From: Cryptoclostridium sp964637365
Lineage (GTDB): Bacteria; Bacillota; Dehalobacteriia; UBA7702
Direction of reading: 5' to 3'
Assembly: GCA_964637365.1 (NCBI GenBank)
Contig: CAZWWH010000008.1
Span: 16,017 to 80,016, forward strand
Length of the DNA: 64,000 bases
Positions 15,592-23,700 of the stretch are shown here, piece after piece. The notes beneath the pieces are model-generated. The model made no database searches. It was not told the origin of the DNA and saw only the letters and a program-made list of their open reading frames with translations. How positions within the stretch are numbered: position 1 is the first letter of the stretch; each line of letters starts with the position of its first letter. The position numbers were made by a program, and so were the translations under genes.

Positions 15592-17049
15592 TTATAAAGT
15601 TTGCTGCGCCTTTCCATTGCCTCGGGAGCTACCGCAATACTTGCGAATCAGGCGACTGGCTTTACTCTGACTCATTTTCAACTTACGGGCCACCTCATAG
15701 GAGCTGCCGCATTGTTCGTAAGCCTGAGTAATAATTTTCTTTTCAACTTCCTCCAAGGCTTCATCCAGCGACCCTTTATTAAGGAAAGGAAACATTTCCG
15801 TCACCGACTGATAACGTAGGGAGTCGGGAAGATGGTTGACATCAATCAAATCCTCCGGCGCCATAACCACCAAACGTTCCAGAGTGTTTTCAATTTCACG
15901 CACATTTCCGGGCCAAGGATATTTCAGCAAAACCTCCATGGCACGGTTGGAAATTTGACGGTGCAGGTCATAACGATCATTATAGCGGTTCAACAAATGA
16001 TGTACCAAGGGCACGATGTCCTCGGTACGCTCCCGTACCGGCGGAATCTTAATTTCAAACACATTGAGACGGTAATATAGATCATCACGGAATTTTTGCT
16101 TTTGCACCATGGATTGCAGATCTTTATTGGTTGCCGCCAAAATTCGGCAGTTGACCTTCTTTTCCTTGCGGCCGCCTACGGAGAAATAGACTTTTTCCTG
16201 AAGAGCATGAAGGAGTTTAGCCTGAAGATGCATGGGAATTTCCGCGATTTCATCAAGAAACAAAGTACCTTCGTTGGCCAGCTCAAACAGACCAATGCGG
16301 CCTTTGCTATTGGCACCAGTAAAAGAGCCGGCGGAATAACCGAAAAGCTCCGATTCCATCAACTCCGAAGGAATCGCCGCGCAGTTAATGGAAACAAAGG
16401 GCCCATCTTTTTGGGTACTGTGTTTATGTATGTATTTGGCAATGACGCTTTTCCCTGTGCCGCTTTCTCCCTGAATCAGTACAGTGGAATTGATGCCGGC
16501 AATGCGGCTGGCCAAGGTCATGAGGTTGGTCATGCTTTTGCTTTTGTAAACAAAGTCATTATCCATGTCCTTTTTGCGGAGTTCTTCCACTTCCAGCTTG
16601 TATTTTTCCAGCTTTCTGCGGCTGACCTCCAATTCATGGCTAATCCCCTTGGACTCGGTAATATCCCTGGCGTTTTCAATAATCATAAGAATTTTGCCAT
16701 CGTCACCGTAAACAGGGGTGGCAGTGGTCAACAAGGTTTTCCCCAAGCAAGTCTTCTGTTCTAAGGTAATAGAGGTTTTCTGTGCCATGGCAATGGGGCT
16801 GATACGGGGTGTCCAATATTTTTTCGCGCTGATTTCATCGCGGGTACGGCCAATCATATCCTCGACTCGGGCGCCATAATACCGTTCGCAAGCCCTGTTC
16901 ACATAAATTACTTTACCGTCAGGATCGGTAACATAGATTTCATCATAAGAATTATCAACAATCATTTTCAGAGTTTCATAATCCAGAGGACATTCATTCT
17001 TTGGGTCTATCTGCCCCTTTGGTTCCGGGAGCTTCTTTTCTTTTTCCAA
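15592..17049 (-). CDS. PAS-AAA+ sigma-54-dependent activator
   Basis: Bacterial enhancer-binding protein. An N-terminal PAS domain (about residues 25-130: YDEIYVTDPDGKVIYVNRAC) probably senses a ligand. The central AAA+ domain has Walker A GESGTGKS, the sigma-54-contact loop GSFTGA (canonical GAFTGA, one change), Walker B GTLFLDEIAE and the R-finger region. The C-terminus is a Fis-type helix-turn-helix (SYEVARKLKMSQSKASRLIRKY). TTG 17049 is the likely start, since AGGAAGGAGG lies 8 bases upstream; the longer frame from 17082 overlaps the upstream stop. It is the only such activator in the window and the natural candidate to drive the six sigma-54 promoters nearby. Confidence 0.92.
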   Translation of the reverse strand: MEKEKKLPEPKGQIDPKNECPLDYETLKMIVDNSYDEIYVTDPDGKVIYVNRACERYYGARVEDMIGRTRDEISAKKYWTPRISPIAMAQKTSITLEQKTCLGKTLLTTATPVYGDDGKILMIIENARDITESKGISHELEVSRRKLEKYKLEVEELRKKDMDNDFVYKSKSMTNLMTLASRIAGINSTVLIQGESGTGKSVIAKYIHKHSTQKDGPFVSINCAAIPSELMESELFGYSAGSFTGANSKGRIGLFELANEGTLFLDEIAEIPMHLQAKLLHALQEKVYFSVGGRKEKKVNCRILAATNKDLQSMVQKQKFRDDLYYRLNVFEIKIPPVRERTEDIVPLVHHLLNRYNDRYDLHRQISNRAMEVLLKYPWPGNVREIENTLERLVVMAPEDLIDVNHLPDSLRYQSVTEMFPFLNKGSLDEALEEVEKKIITQAYEQCGSSYEVARKLKMSQSKASRLIRKYCGSSRGNGKAQQTL

Positions 17050-17078
17050 GAGATTTGCCTCCTTCCTGTGCCCAACGG

Positions 17079-17864
17079 TCAACGAAGGGAAATGAATTTA
17101 TGATGTTTGAAATACCCGAGATCAAACCTCTCTGCCATTTCTATGGCTGAATCAAAGCCAAAGGCAATATCCTTGGCATTATGGGCATCGGCGCCAATGG
17201 TAACGCGGGTTCCACCAGCTTCGCGGTACATATCAAGAATCCGTTTGCCTGGCGCTGTTTCGGGATATCCCTTCCGCAGCGGCGAGGTGTTGATTTCGGG
17301 AACAATCCCTTTCTGGACCAAGAGCTTCACAATTTCACGCACCAAGACGTCCTCATGGTCGAGGCGCATCAGATATCGTTTGGGATGGTCAAAATGACCA
17401 AGGACGTCGAAACCACCAAGCTCAACCAAAGCTTTCAGTTCTTCATAATAGCGGCGGTAAATACGATCCACCGCGAATTTAAAGACATCCTTACCGTCAT
17501 GACCTGTCCAGTGAATCCCCATGGGCAGATTAATATAATGGATACTGGCGATAATCATATCATAATCGCCCGCTAACAGTGTTTCGTATTCCCGGGGGTA
17601 ACGATGGGCTTCCCCCACTTCGACTCCTTTCAGAATCTCAATTTGGTCGCCGTAACGTTCCCGCATCGCTTCAATGGTGCGGGTATATTTATCAGCGTCA
17701 AAGGGAATGGAATCGTCATAATTCGGGTCATAATCCACGTGTTCCGTCAGACAGATGCGTTCCAATCCGCAGTCAATAGCGCCGCGGATCATTTCCTCCA
17801 TGGTGGAGGTGGCGTCGCCGGAAAAATCACTGGAGTGGGAATGTAAATCAGTACGTAATAACAT
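17079..17864 (-). CDS. PHP-domain phosphatase (histidinol-phosphatase-like)
   Basis: PHP-superfamily metal-dependent phosphoesterase. The motif DLHSHSSDFSGDAT (residues 6-19) gives the first metal ligands, CLTEHVDY the second group, HFDHPKRY the third and IGADAHNAKDIAFG the last. At 261 residues it fits HisK-type histidinol phosphatases, but the window has no other histidine gene, so the substrate may differ. It lies immediately upstream of the activator gene and is probably co-transcribed with it. Confidence 0.85.
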   Translation of the reverse strand: MLLRTDLHSHSSDFSGDATSTMEEMIRGAIDCGLERICLTEHVDYDPNYDDSIPFDADKYTRTIEAMRERYGDQIEILKGVEVGEAHRYPREYETLLAGDYDMIIASIHYINLPMGIHWTGHDGKDVFKFAVDRIYRRYYEELKALVELGGFDVLGHFDHPKRYLMRLDHEDVLVREIVKLLVQKGIVPEINTSPLRKGYPETAPGKRILDMYREAGGTRVTIGADAHNAKDIAFGFDSAIEMAERFDLGYFKHHKFISLR

Positions 17865-18038
17865 TTTGTTCTTTGCCTCTCTTATTGTATTTTTATTATA
17901 TACCCCTTATATGGTGCAGTCAAGTCATCAACGACTTATATTTATTTGCGGAGGGCTTTTAAGTCAGAACAAACTCACTACATTTTACTGGCATTTTGCA
18001 CAATCATGCGAAAAAAGATGATAAAATTTTACAATTTA

Positions 18039-18066
18039 ACACTTTTTCTCGGCGCCGCATATATTA
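18039..18066 (+). promoter_or_regulatory. Possible sporulation promoter (sigma-K/E-like) of cotJ
   Basis: AC, a 17-base spacer and CATATATTA fit the sigma-K pattern AC-N17-CATANNNTA, and the -10 also resembles sigma-E. It is 31 bp before cotJA. The match is short, so this is tentative. Confidence 0.35.
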
Positions 18067-18096
18067 CAGCATAATCCAAATGAAAGGGAGTATCTC

Positions 18097-18279
18097 ATGG
18101 AATCATATAACGAATACGATCCATACCGTTATCCACGGATCAAGGTCAGCGGCCCTTTGGCCATGGCCTATGTGCCGATGCAGAAATTCAAAAATCTATA
18201 TACACCGGAGCAGGGATTTCCCATCGGCACCATTTTCCAGGATCTTGATTTTCCCTGGGTGGGGAGGGATATGAAATGA
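18097..18279 (+). CDS. cotJA: Spore coat-associated protein CotJA
   Basis: Sixty-residue protein of the cotJ operon, whose products associate with the inner spore coat in Bacillus. Recognised by PLAMAYVPMQKFKNLYTPEQ followed by FPIGTIFQDLDFPW. AAAGGGAG precedes the ATG by about 7 bases. Its stop overlaps the cotJB start (ATGA). Shows that the organism is, or recently was, a spore former. Confidence 0.92.
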   Translation: MESYNEYDPYRYPRIKVSGPLAMAYVPMQKFKNLYTPEQGFPIGTIFQDLDFPWVGRDMK

Positions 18280-18533
18280 ACGAACGACAAATGCTTTTAG
18301 AAGAACTGGGCAAAGTGGCGTTTGCCGCCTGGGAAATCAATTTGTTCTTGGATACCCATCCCTTCCACGGCGAGGCTCTGGAATGTCATAGTCACTATGT
18401 CAAAGCAGCCAAAGCGCTGAGATGTGAATACGAGCAGAAATTCGGCCCGTTGACCTCTGCCGCCGCCAATTCCTCCCATTGTTGGGATTGGATTGACGGA
18501 CCATGGCCCTGGGAATATCAGAAGGAGGTTTAA
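18276..18533 (+). CDS. cotJB: Spore coat protein CotJB
   Basis: Second cotJ gene, 85 residues, the usual size. Typical blocks: LLEELGKVAFAAWEINLFLD, then THPFHGEAL, and the Trp-rich end HCWDWIDGPWPWE. It overlaps cotJA by 4 bases and is followed 6 bases later by cotJC, with GGAGG in the joint. Confidence 0.92.
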   Translation: MNERQMLLEELGKVAFAAWEINLFLDTHPFHGEALECHSHYVKAAKALRCEYEQKFGPLTSAAANSSHCWDWIDGPWPWEYQKEV

Positions 18534-18539
18534 CGGCTT

Positions 18540-18725
18540 ATGTGGACTTACGAAAAACGACTTCAATACCCCGTAAACATTAAAAATCCCAACCCCATGT
18601 ACGCCCAGATCATCATGACCCAGTTGGGCGGCCCCGATGGCGAACTTGGGGCATCCATGCGGTATCTCAATCAAAGATATAGCATGCCCTACAATACTGT
18701 AAAAGGGGCTCTTACCGATATAGGT
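18540..18725 (+). CDS. cotJC: cotJC, 5' segment of an interrupted gene
   Basis: First 62 codons of the spore-coat manganese catalase CotJC. The sequence MWTYEKRLQYPVNIKNPNP, GGPDGELGASMRYLNQRYS and the end GALTDIG match the family start, including the first metal-ligand Glu (in DGELGA). Homology stops exactly at the GGT codon in the core TAGGTA (18721-18726). Beyond it the frame runs on for 69 unrelated codons into the inserted element and stops at 18933-18935. The rest of the gene is at 25157-25567. GGAGG lies 7 bases before the ATG. Confidence 0.93.
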
Positions 18726-18746
18726 ATTGACGCAATAAAAACCACC
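18721..18746 (+). other. Left attachment site of the element (attL)
   Basis: Core TAGGTA followed inside the element by TTGACGCAATAAAAACCACC. The reverse complement of this arm (GGTGGTTTTTATTGCG) is nearly identical to the inside arm of the right end, so the circular form would carry an inverted repeat around the core. Confidence 0.8.
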
Positions 18747-18783
18747 GTTTCTCGTAATATGCTCACGACCCGATACAAAAACG

Positions 18784-18814
18784 AAAGAGGCATCCTTTTT
18801 ACGGATGCCTCTTT
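18784..18814 (-). terminator. Terminator of the hydrogenase operon
   Basis: Twelve-base-pair stem (AAAGAGGCATCC with its complement), 7-base loop, followed on the minus strand by CGTTTTTG. It is 138 bp past the hydA stop and inside the element, 58 bp from its left edge, so the cargo operon is a closed unit. Confidence 0.85.
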
Positions 18815-18951
18815 GCACGTATCTTATCTTCTATTTATCATAGCCAATTCTGCTAGATTTGTCAACCACCGCAGAGAAAGGAGTCATGTTTTTGTTAAAA
18901 TCACAGAATTCTTCGAGGACTTAGCCCCAAGATAAGATGCGGGAAAATTTC

Positions 18952-20724
18952 TTAGCGAGGGCCAAAGGTAGGACGGCCAAGCAAATCACCAACCATTTTT
19001 TCCTTTGCCTGATAGGAGGTGTGGAAAAGGTGATGGGCTTTTTCACTATTGGGTTTTTCCAAAAATTCACGATAAACCGTTTTCACAAAGGGATTGTCGT
19101 GGGACATACGGAGGGAAGAAATCTTATCCTCATCATACAGTGCCGCAGCGCGGAGACCGAAGACATCAGTGACGGCACGAACCTTGGCCGAAACAATGGG
19201 TTGTCCTCCACCGACCACACAGCCGCCGGGGCAGCCCATCACCTCAATGAATTGATAATCGCAGCGTCCGGCCTTGATATCCTCCAAAACTTCCTTGGCG
19301 GCGGCGGTACCGCTGACCACAACGCCCTTTAAGGTAACCTTGGGCAGCTTTACCTTAAATTCCTTCCGGCCCTGGCCGCGAACGGCAGTAAACTCGATAT
19401 CCGAAAGGTTTTCCCCTTTCAGCACAGAACCTACGGTGCGGAGCGCTGCTTCCATCACGCCACCGCTGGCACCAAAGATAACACCGGCGCCGGTAGCTTC
19501 ACCGTAAGGTGCGTCGAAGCCTTCTTCCGGAAGAGCCACAAAATTGATTTGCTTTTCTTTTATCATCCGTGCCAGTTCTCTGGTAGTCAATACGGCATCC
19601 ACATCACGGAGACCATCAGCTTCCATTTCCGGACGGTCGATTTCATATTTCTTAGCAATGCAGGGCATGACGGAAACATTATAAATCTTTTGCGGGTCAA
19701 TGCCCACTTTCTCAGCGTAATAAGTTTTGGTGATGGCTCCCAGCATCATATGAGGCGATTTGCAGCTGGAAAGATTGGGAATAAATTCAGGATAATATTG
19801 TTCACAATACTTGACCCAACCAGGAGAACAGGAGGTAATCATGGGCAAAGTACCGCCGTTGTTCAGACGGTCCAGCAGTTCATACCCCTCCTCCATAATG
19901 GTGAAGTCTGCACCAGTATCGGTATCAAAGACCTTATCAGCGCCAAGACGGCGAATGGCCGCCACCATTTTGCCAGTAACAGCAGTGCCAATGGGCAGAC
20001 CGAATTCTTCCCCCAAAGCGGCACGGACTGCCGGCGCAGTCTGGAATACTACATAGCGGTCGGGGTCGTTTATGGCCTTCCATACTCGGGCAGTGTGATC
20101 TTTTTCATAAAGGGCGCCGGTGGGGCAGGCTTCGATGCATTGTCCACAGTTAATGCAGGCCACATCGGCCAAGGATTTGTCGTAAATGGAGCCAATGGAG
20201 GTCGCAAAGCCACGGCCTTTGGCCTGAATGACAGAGATTCCCTGCATCTGGCAGGCACTGACACAGCGGCGGCAGACAATACATTTGTTATTGTCCCGAA
20301 CAATAGCGGGAGAAAGGTCGTCGATTTTATATTGAATATTTTCCCCTTCATAAGGCAGAGAAGAAACATTCAATTCTTCTGCCAGCTGTCGCAATTCGCA
20401 GTTACCATTCCGTTTACAAATATAGCAACGGGCGTCATGGTTAGAAAGAATCAGCTCCAAAACGTCCTTTCTGGCCTTTAATACCACAGGAGTACTTGTA
20501 TAGACCTCCAGCCCTTCGCTGACAGGATAGACGCAGGAGGCCTGAAGGGAACGAGTTCCCACCACCTCTACCAGGCAAAAACGGCAAGCACCGATTTCAT
20601 TGCTATCCTTCAAATAACAAAGCGTGGGGATGTGAATGCCGTTTTCTCTGGCAGCATCCAACACAGTATAATTCTCGGGAACGGAAAAGTCCTTCCCGTC
20701 AATTTTAATATTTACACATTCCAT
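18952..20724 (-). CDS. hydA: [FeFe] hydrogenase catalytic subunit HydA (HndD type)
   Basis: Catalytic subunit of a trimeric, probably electron-bifurcating hydrogenase that makes or uses H2 with NAD(P)H and ferredoxin. Domains in order: plant-type [2Fe-2S] (Cys36, 47, 50, 64), a His-Cys [4Fe-4S] (NHDARCYICKRNGNC, 95-109), two ferredoxin-type [4Fe-4S] clusters (148-159 and 190-200), then the H-cluster domain. H-cluster motifs are TSCSPGW (297-303), VMPCIAKK and EVMGCPGGCVVGGGQP. The first normally reads TSCCPGW. ATG 20724 is preceded by GGGAGGGTG; length 590. Third gene of the hydC-hydB-hydA operon inside the cotJC element. Confidence 0.95.
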   Translation of the reverse strand: MECVNIKIDGKDFSVPENYTVLDAARENGIHIPTLCYLKDSNEIGACRFCLVEVVGTRSLQASCVYPVSEGLEVYTSTPVVLKARKDVLELILSNHDARCYICKRNGNCELRQLAEELNVSSLPYEGENIQYKIDDLSPAIVRDNNKCIVCRRCVSACQMQGISVIQAKGRGFATSIGSIYDKSLADVACINCGQCIEACPTGALYEKDHTARVWKAINDPDRYVVFQTAPAVRAALGEEFGLPIGTAVTGKMVAAIRRLGADKVFDTDTGADFTIMEEGYELLDRLNNGGTLPMITSCSPGWVKYCEQYYPEFIPNLSSCKSPHMMLGAITKTYYAEKVGIDPQKIYNVSVMPCIAKKYEIDRPEMEADGLRDVDAVLTTRELARMIKEKQINFVALPEEGFDAPYGEATGAGVIFGASGGVMEAALRTVGSVLKGENLSDIEFTAVRGQGRKEFKVKLPKVTLKGVVVSGTAAAKEVLEDIKAGRCDYQFIEVMGCPGGCVVGGGQPIVSAKVRAVTDVFGLRAAALYDEDKISSLRMSHDNPFVKTVYREFLEKPNSEKAHHLFHTSYQAKEKMVGDLLGRPTFGPR

Positions 20725-20738
20725 GATTTCACCCTCCC

Positions 20739-22610
20739 TTATTTTCTGTAAATGGCTCCAGGCTTGCATTTATCCATACAGGATCCGCACTTAATGCACT
20801 TTGTTTGGTCAATGGTATGAGGTTCTTTTTTACCGCCGCTGATGGCGTTGACAGGACAAGCCTTGGCGCAGGCTGTGCAGCCTTTACATTTTTCTTCATC
20901 AATATAGTAACGAATCAGGGATTTACAAACGCCGGCAGGGCATTTTTCATCACGGATATGGGCTTCATATTCATCGCGGAAATAATGGATGGTGCTGAGG
21001 ACGGGATTGGGCGCGGACTGGCCTAAGCCACAGAGAGCAGAGGTTTGAATGGTGTCCGCCAAGCCTTCCAGACGTTCCAAATCCTCTGGACGACCATTAC
21101 CGCTGATGATTTTTTCTAAAATTTCATACATCCTCTTGGTGCCGATGCGACAGGGAGAACACTTGCCACAGCTTTCATCCACAGTGAAATCAAGGAAAAA
21201 TTTAGCAATATCCACCATGCAATTGTCTTCGTCCATAACAATAAGACCACCGGACCCCATCATAGAGCCAATTTCCATCAAGGTTTCATACTCAATGGGG
21301 GTGTCAATGAGATGGGCGGGAATACAACCGCCGGAGGGACCGCCAGTTTGCGCTGCTTTAAAGGCCTTTCCATTGGGAATGCCGCCGCCAATATCGTAGA
21401 CCACTTCCCGCAGGGTAGTGCCCATAGGTACTTCCACCAGCCCAGTATTATTGATTTTACCGCCCAGGGCAAAAACTTTGGTGCCGGTGGAATGCTCGGT
21501 GCCAATGGAACGGAACCAATCGGCGCCACGGAGAAGGATGGCGGGAATGTTTGCATAGGTTTCCACATTATTCAGCACCGTGGGTTTATGAAAAATACCT
21601 TTCTCCACAGGGAAGGGAGGACGAGGCCTGGGTTCCCCACGGTGTCCCATGATAGAGGTCATCAGCGCGGTTTCCTCACCACAGACAAAGGCCCCCGCAC
21701 CGAGTCGAATTTCCAGAGTAAAATCAAAGCCGGAGCCTAAAATATTTTTGCCCAACAGACCGTACTCCGTGGCTTGGGCAATGGCTTTATTTAAGCGCTG
21801 CACTGCTGTGGGATATTCGGCGCGGACGTAGATAAAGCCGCGATTGGCGCCGATAACATATGCGGCAATGGCCATGGCCTCAATCAAGCTATGCGGATCC
21901 CCCTCCAAAACGGAACGATCCATAAAGGCGCCAGGATCCCCTTCGTCAGCGTTGCAGGCTACATATTTTTGTTCGGCATCGGCCTGATAGGCGAATTGCC
22001 ATTTCATCCCCGTAGGGAAACCGGCGCCGCCGCGGCCGCGAATACCGGATTTTTTCACTTCAGCCAAAACCTGCTCTCTGGTCATATCGTGGACGGCCTT
22101 ATAAAGAGCCTGATAACCATCGCAGGCAATGTATTCATCAATACTTTCCGGGTCGATGACACCGCAATTTCGCATGGCGATGCGAAGCTGACGCTTAAAG
22201 AAGTCCACTTCATCCAGGGAGAGAAGGGTTTCCTTCCCTTCCCTTGATTCGGTACTGCCGATGACGTAATCTAAAACCGGTTCGCCGCCAACCAGGTGTT
22301 TTTCTACCACTTCCAAGGCTTTTTCCGAATTCATTTTTACATAGGTCACTTTGCCGCCGTCGGGTCCATAGACCTCAACGAGAGGTTCCAGACGGCAAAC
22401 ACCGATACAGCCGGTTTGAGTCACCGTTACCTGATCTAAGTCGCGTTTTTTTACCTCTACCGCTAAAGTTTCCAGCACGGGACGGGCCCCTGCCGCAATG
22501 CCACAAGTGGCCATCCCCACGACGACACGGTATCCGCCATTGGCGCGTCTTTGCTCATTTTCATCCAGAACTCTATCTTTGATCGCCAATAATTGAGCTA
22601 AATTTTTCAT
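20739..22610 (-). CDS. hydB: Hydrogenase flavoprotein subunit HydB (NuoF/HndC type)
   Basis: NADH-binding subunit. The N-terminal thioredoxin-like [2Fe-2S] domain (GMATCGIAAGARP and TQTGCIGVC, about residues 30-90) corresponds to HndB fused in. The NuoF domain follows, with FMN/NADH motifs GIRGRGGAGFPTGMKW and NADEGDPGAFMDR and the [4Fe-4S] motif SCGKCSPCRIGT. The end has two ferredoxin-type clusters (CKGCTACAKACP, CIKCGSCMDKCKP). ATG 22610 is taken as start; a GTG three codons earlier is possible. The gap to hydA is 14 bp. Confidence 0.95.
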   Translation of the reverse strand: MKNLAQLLAIKDRVLDENEQRRANGGYRVVVGMATCGIAAGARPVLETLAVEVKKRDLDQVTVTQTGCIGVCRLEPLVEVYGPDGGKVTYVKMNSEKALEVVEKHLVGGEPVLDYVIGSTESREGKETLLSLDEVDFFKRQLRIAMRNCGVIDPESIDEYIACDGYQALYKAVHDMTREQVLAEVKKSGIRGRGGAGFPTGMKWQFAYQADAEQKYVACNADEGDPGAFMDRSVLEGDPHSLIEAMAIAAYVIGANRGFIYVRAEYPTAVQRLNKAIAQATEYGLLGKNILGSGFDFTLEIRLGAGAFVCGEETALMTSIMGHRGEPRPRPPFPVEKGIFHKPTVLNNVETYANIPAILLRGADWFRSIGTEHSTGTKVFALGGKINNTGLVEVPMGTTLREVVYDIGGGIPNGKAFKAAQTGGPSGGCIPAHLIDTPIEYETLMEIGSMMGSGGLIVMDEDNCMVDIAKFFLDFTVDESCGKCSPCRIGTKRMYEILEKIISGNGRPEDLERLEGLADTIQTSALCGLGQSAPNPVLSTIHYFRDEYEAHIRDEKCPAGVCKSLIRYYIDEEKCKGCTACAKACPVNAISGGKKEPHTIDQTKCIKCGSCMDKCKPGAIYRK

Positions 22611-22679
22611 ACTTTTCACCGCTTTCTAATTTCATTAAGAATTGTGGGAAACAGATTTTTCCACCATAAGCTGGATATC

Positions 22680-22708
22680 CTCTGATGGTTTGGAATGCCA
22701 AATCAGAG
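22680..22708. other. Hairpin between hydC and hydB
   Basis: CTCTGAT-GG-TTTGG pairs with CCAAATCAGAG around an AATG loop. No T run follows on the minus strand, so it may be an RNA processing or stabilising element that adjusts subunit levels. Confidence 0.4.
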
Positions 22709-22724
22709 AACAATCAAAAGCCTC

Positions 22725-23210
22725 TTATTGAAATTTTGCCAAAATTTCGTCAACATCTTCAGGTTGTACTTTGCTGAAGACTTCGTCGTTGACGGTCACT
22801 GCCGGCGCAAGGCCGCAAGCTCCGATGCAGCGGGTGGCCTCAATAGAAAATTTACCGTCGGCGGTGGTTTCCCCGGCTTTGATGCGAAGCTTGTCCTTTA
22901 AGCGTTCCAGCACCAAGTCAGAGCCTTTGACATAGCAAGCGGTTCCCAAGCATACGGAGACTTTGTATTTCCCCGTAGGCCGCAAAGAGAATCTGGAATA
23001 AAAAGTAACGACGCCATAAACTTCGGAAATGGGCACATCAAGACGGTCGGAAATAATCCGCATCGCGTCATAGGGCACAAAACCAAAGGAATCCTGAATG
23101 TCGTGAAGGATGGGAATTAAATTTCCCTTGGTGTTCTTATGAGACGCCACAAAGGCTTCCACCTTCGCGACGTCTTCTTTGGTCAATTGGTCCTTCTGAC
23201 ATTGACACAT
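22725..23210 (-). CDS. hydC: Hydrogenase subunit HydC (NuoE/HndA type)
   Basis: Thioredoxin-fold [2Fe-2S] subunit of the trimeric hydrogenase. The four cluster cysteines lie in CLGTACYVKGSD and ATRCIGACGLAP (about residues 91-136). An N-terminal helical region includes HDIQDSFGFVPYDAMRIIS and VYGVVTFYSRFSL. Length 161. Start ATG 23210 follows GGGGGG by 8 bases. First gene of the operon, 77 bp after a sigma-54 promoter. Confidence 0.94.
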   Translation of the reverse strand: MCQCQKDQLTKEDVAKVEAFVASHKNTKGNLIPILHDIQDSFGFVPYDAMRIISDRLDVPISEVYGVVTFYSRFSLRPTGKYKVSVCLGTACYVKGSDLVLERLKDKLRIKAGETTADGKFSIEATRCIGACGLAPAVTVNDEVFSKVQPEDVDEILAKFQ

Positions 23211-23286
23211 ATTGCATACCCCCCTGTTTTCTGTCGTAAAGGACGATGCAAAAGCCCTTTACTCTTCTATATTTAACCTTTTATAT

Positions 23287-23302
23287 TGCAAAAATCATGC
23301 CG
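23287..23302 (-). promoter_or_regulatory. Sigma-54 promoter of the hydrogenase operon
   Basis: Minus strand CGGCATGATTTTTGCA, with the same -24/-12 core and the same spacer bases as the kinase promoter at 12034. It ties cargo of the element to the amine regulon outside it. AAGTC-containing partial activator motifs occur at 23538 and near 23318 but are weaker than the three full copies. The 352-bp gap has no other feature. Confidence 0.8.
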
Positions 23303-23562
23303 AACAAAATAATCCACTTCAAAGTCATAAAAGAATTATAGAACCCATCGATTCAACAAATGATTATGCAAAAATCAAAAAATATTACCAAAACATTTCG
23401 TCCAAATCCCACGAATAACGGCGATTCCGTATTTTTATTTCTTGCATAAAAGTGAATAATTAATGATTGATTTCTAACAAAAAGTTTTTTATCATCATTC
23501 CGGGAATATCAAAAATTCTGCTGCAATAAAATTTCATAAGTCAAAAATGAAAGGAGCAGATC

Positions 23563-23700
23563 ATGAATCCGCAAGAACCTTCCTTTGTGCCACCCAACAT
23601 TCCCCAGCAAGAGAAGGAATTATTTCATACAGTATTTCTGAATCGCATTTGTGCGATTCTCTATGGCAAAGGTTTGATCCCCTACGAGGCCACGAAATGA
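23563..23700 (+). CDS. Small protein coupled to the recombinase
   Basis: A 45-codon frame starting MNPQEPSFVPPNIPQQEKEL and ending LIPYEATK. Its ATG lies 7 bases after AAAGGAG, a proper ribosome site, and its TGA overlaps the recombinase start, so translation is probably coupled. I do not recognise the family. By position it could be a directionality factor or helper of the recombinase, but nothing in the sequence proves this. Confidence 0.6.
   Translation: MNPQEPSFVPPNIPQQEKELFHTVFLNRICAILYGKGLIPYEATK

Noticed and set aside
17988..18005. Sigma-54-like TGGCATTTTGCA before cotJA
   Set aside because: Distance between GG and GC is too short (6 instead of 10 bases).
18726..18935. Tail of the frame after cotJC codon 62 as part of a real protein
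   Set aside because: The 69 codons past the core have no CotJC homology and run through the hydrogenase terminator.
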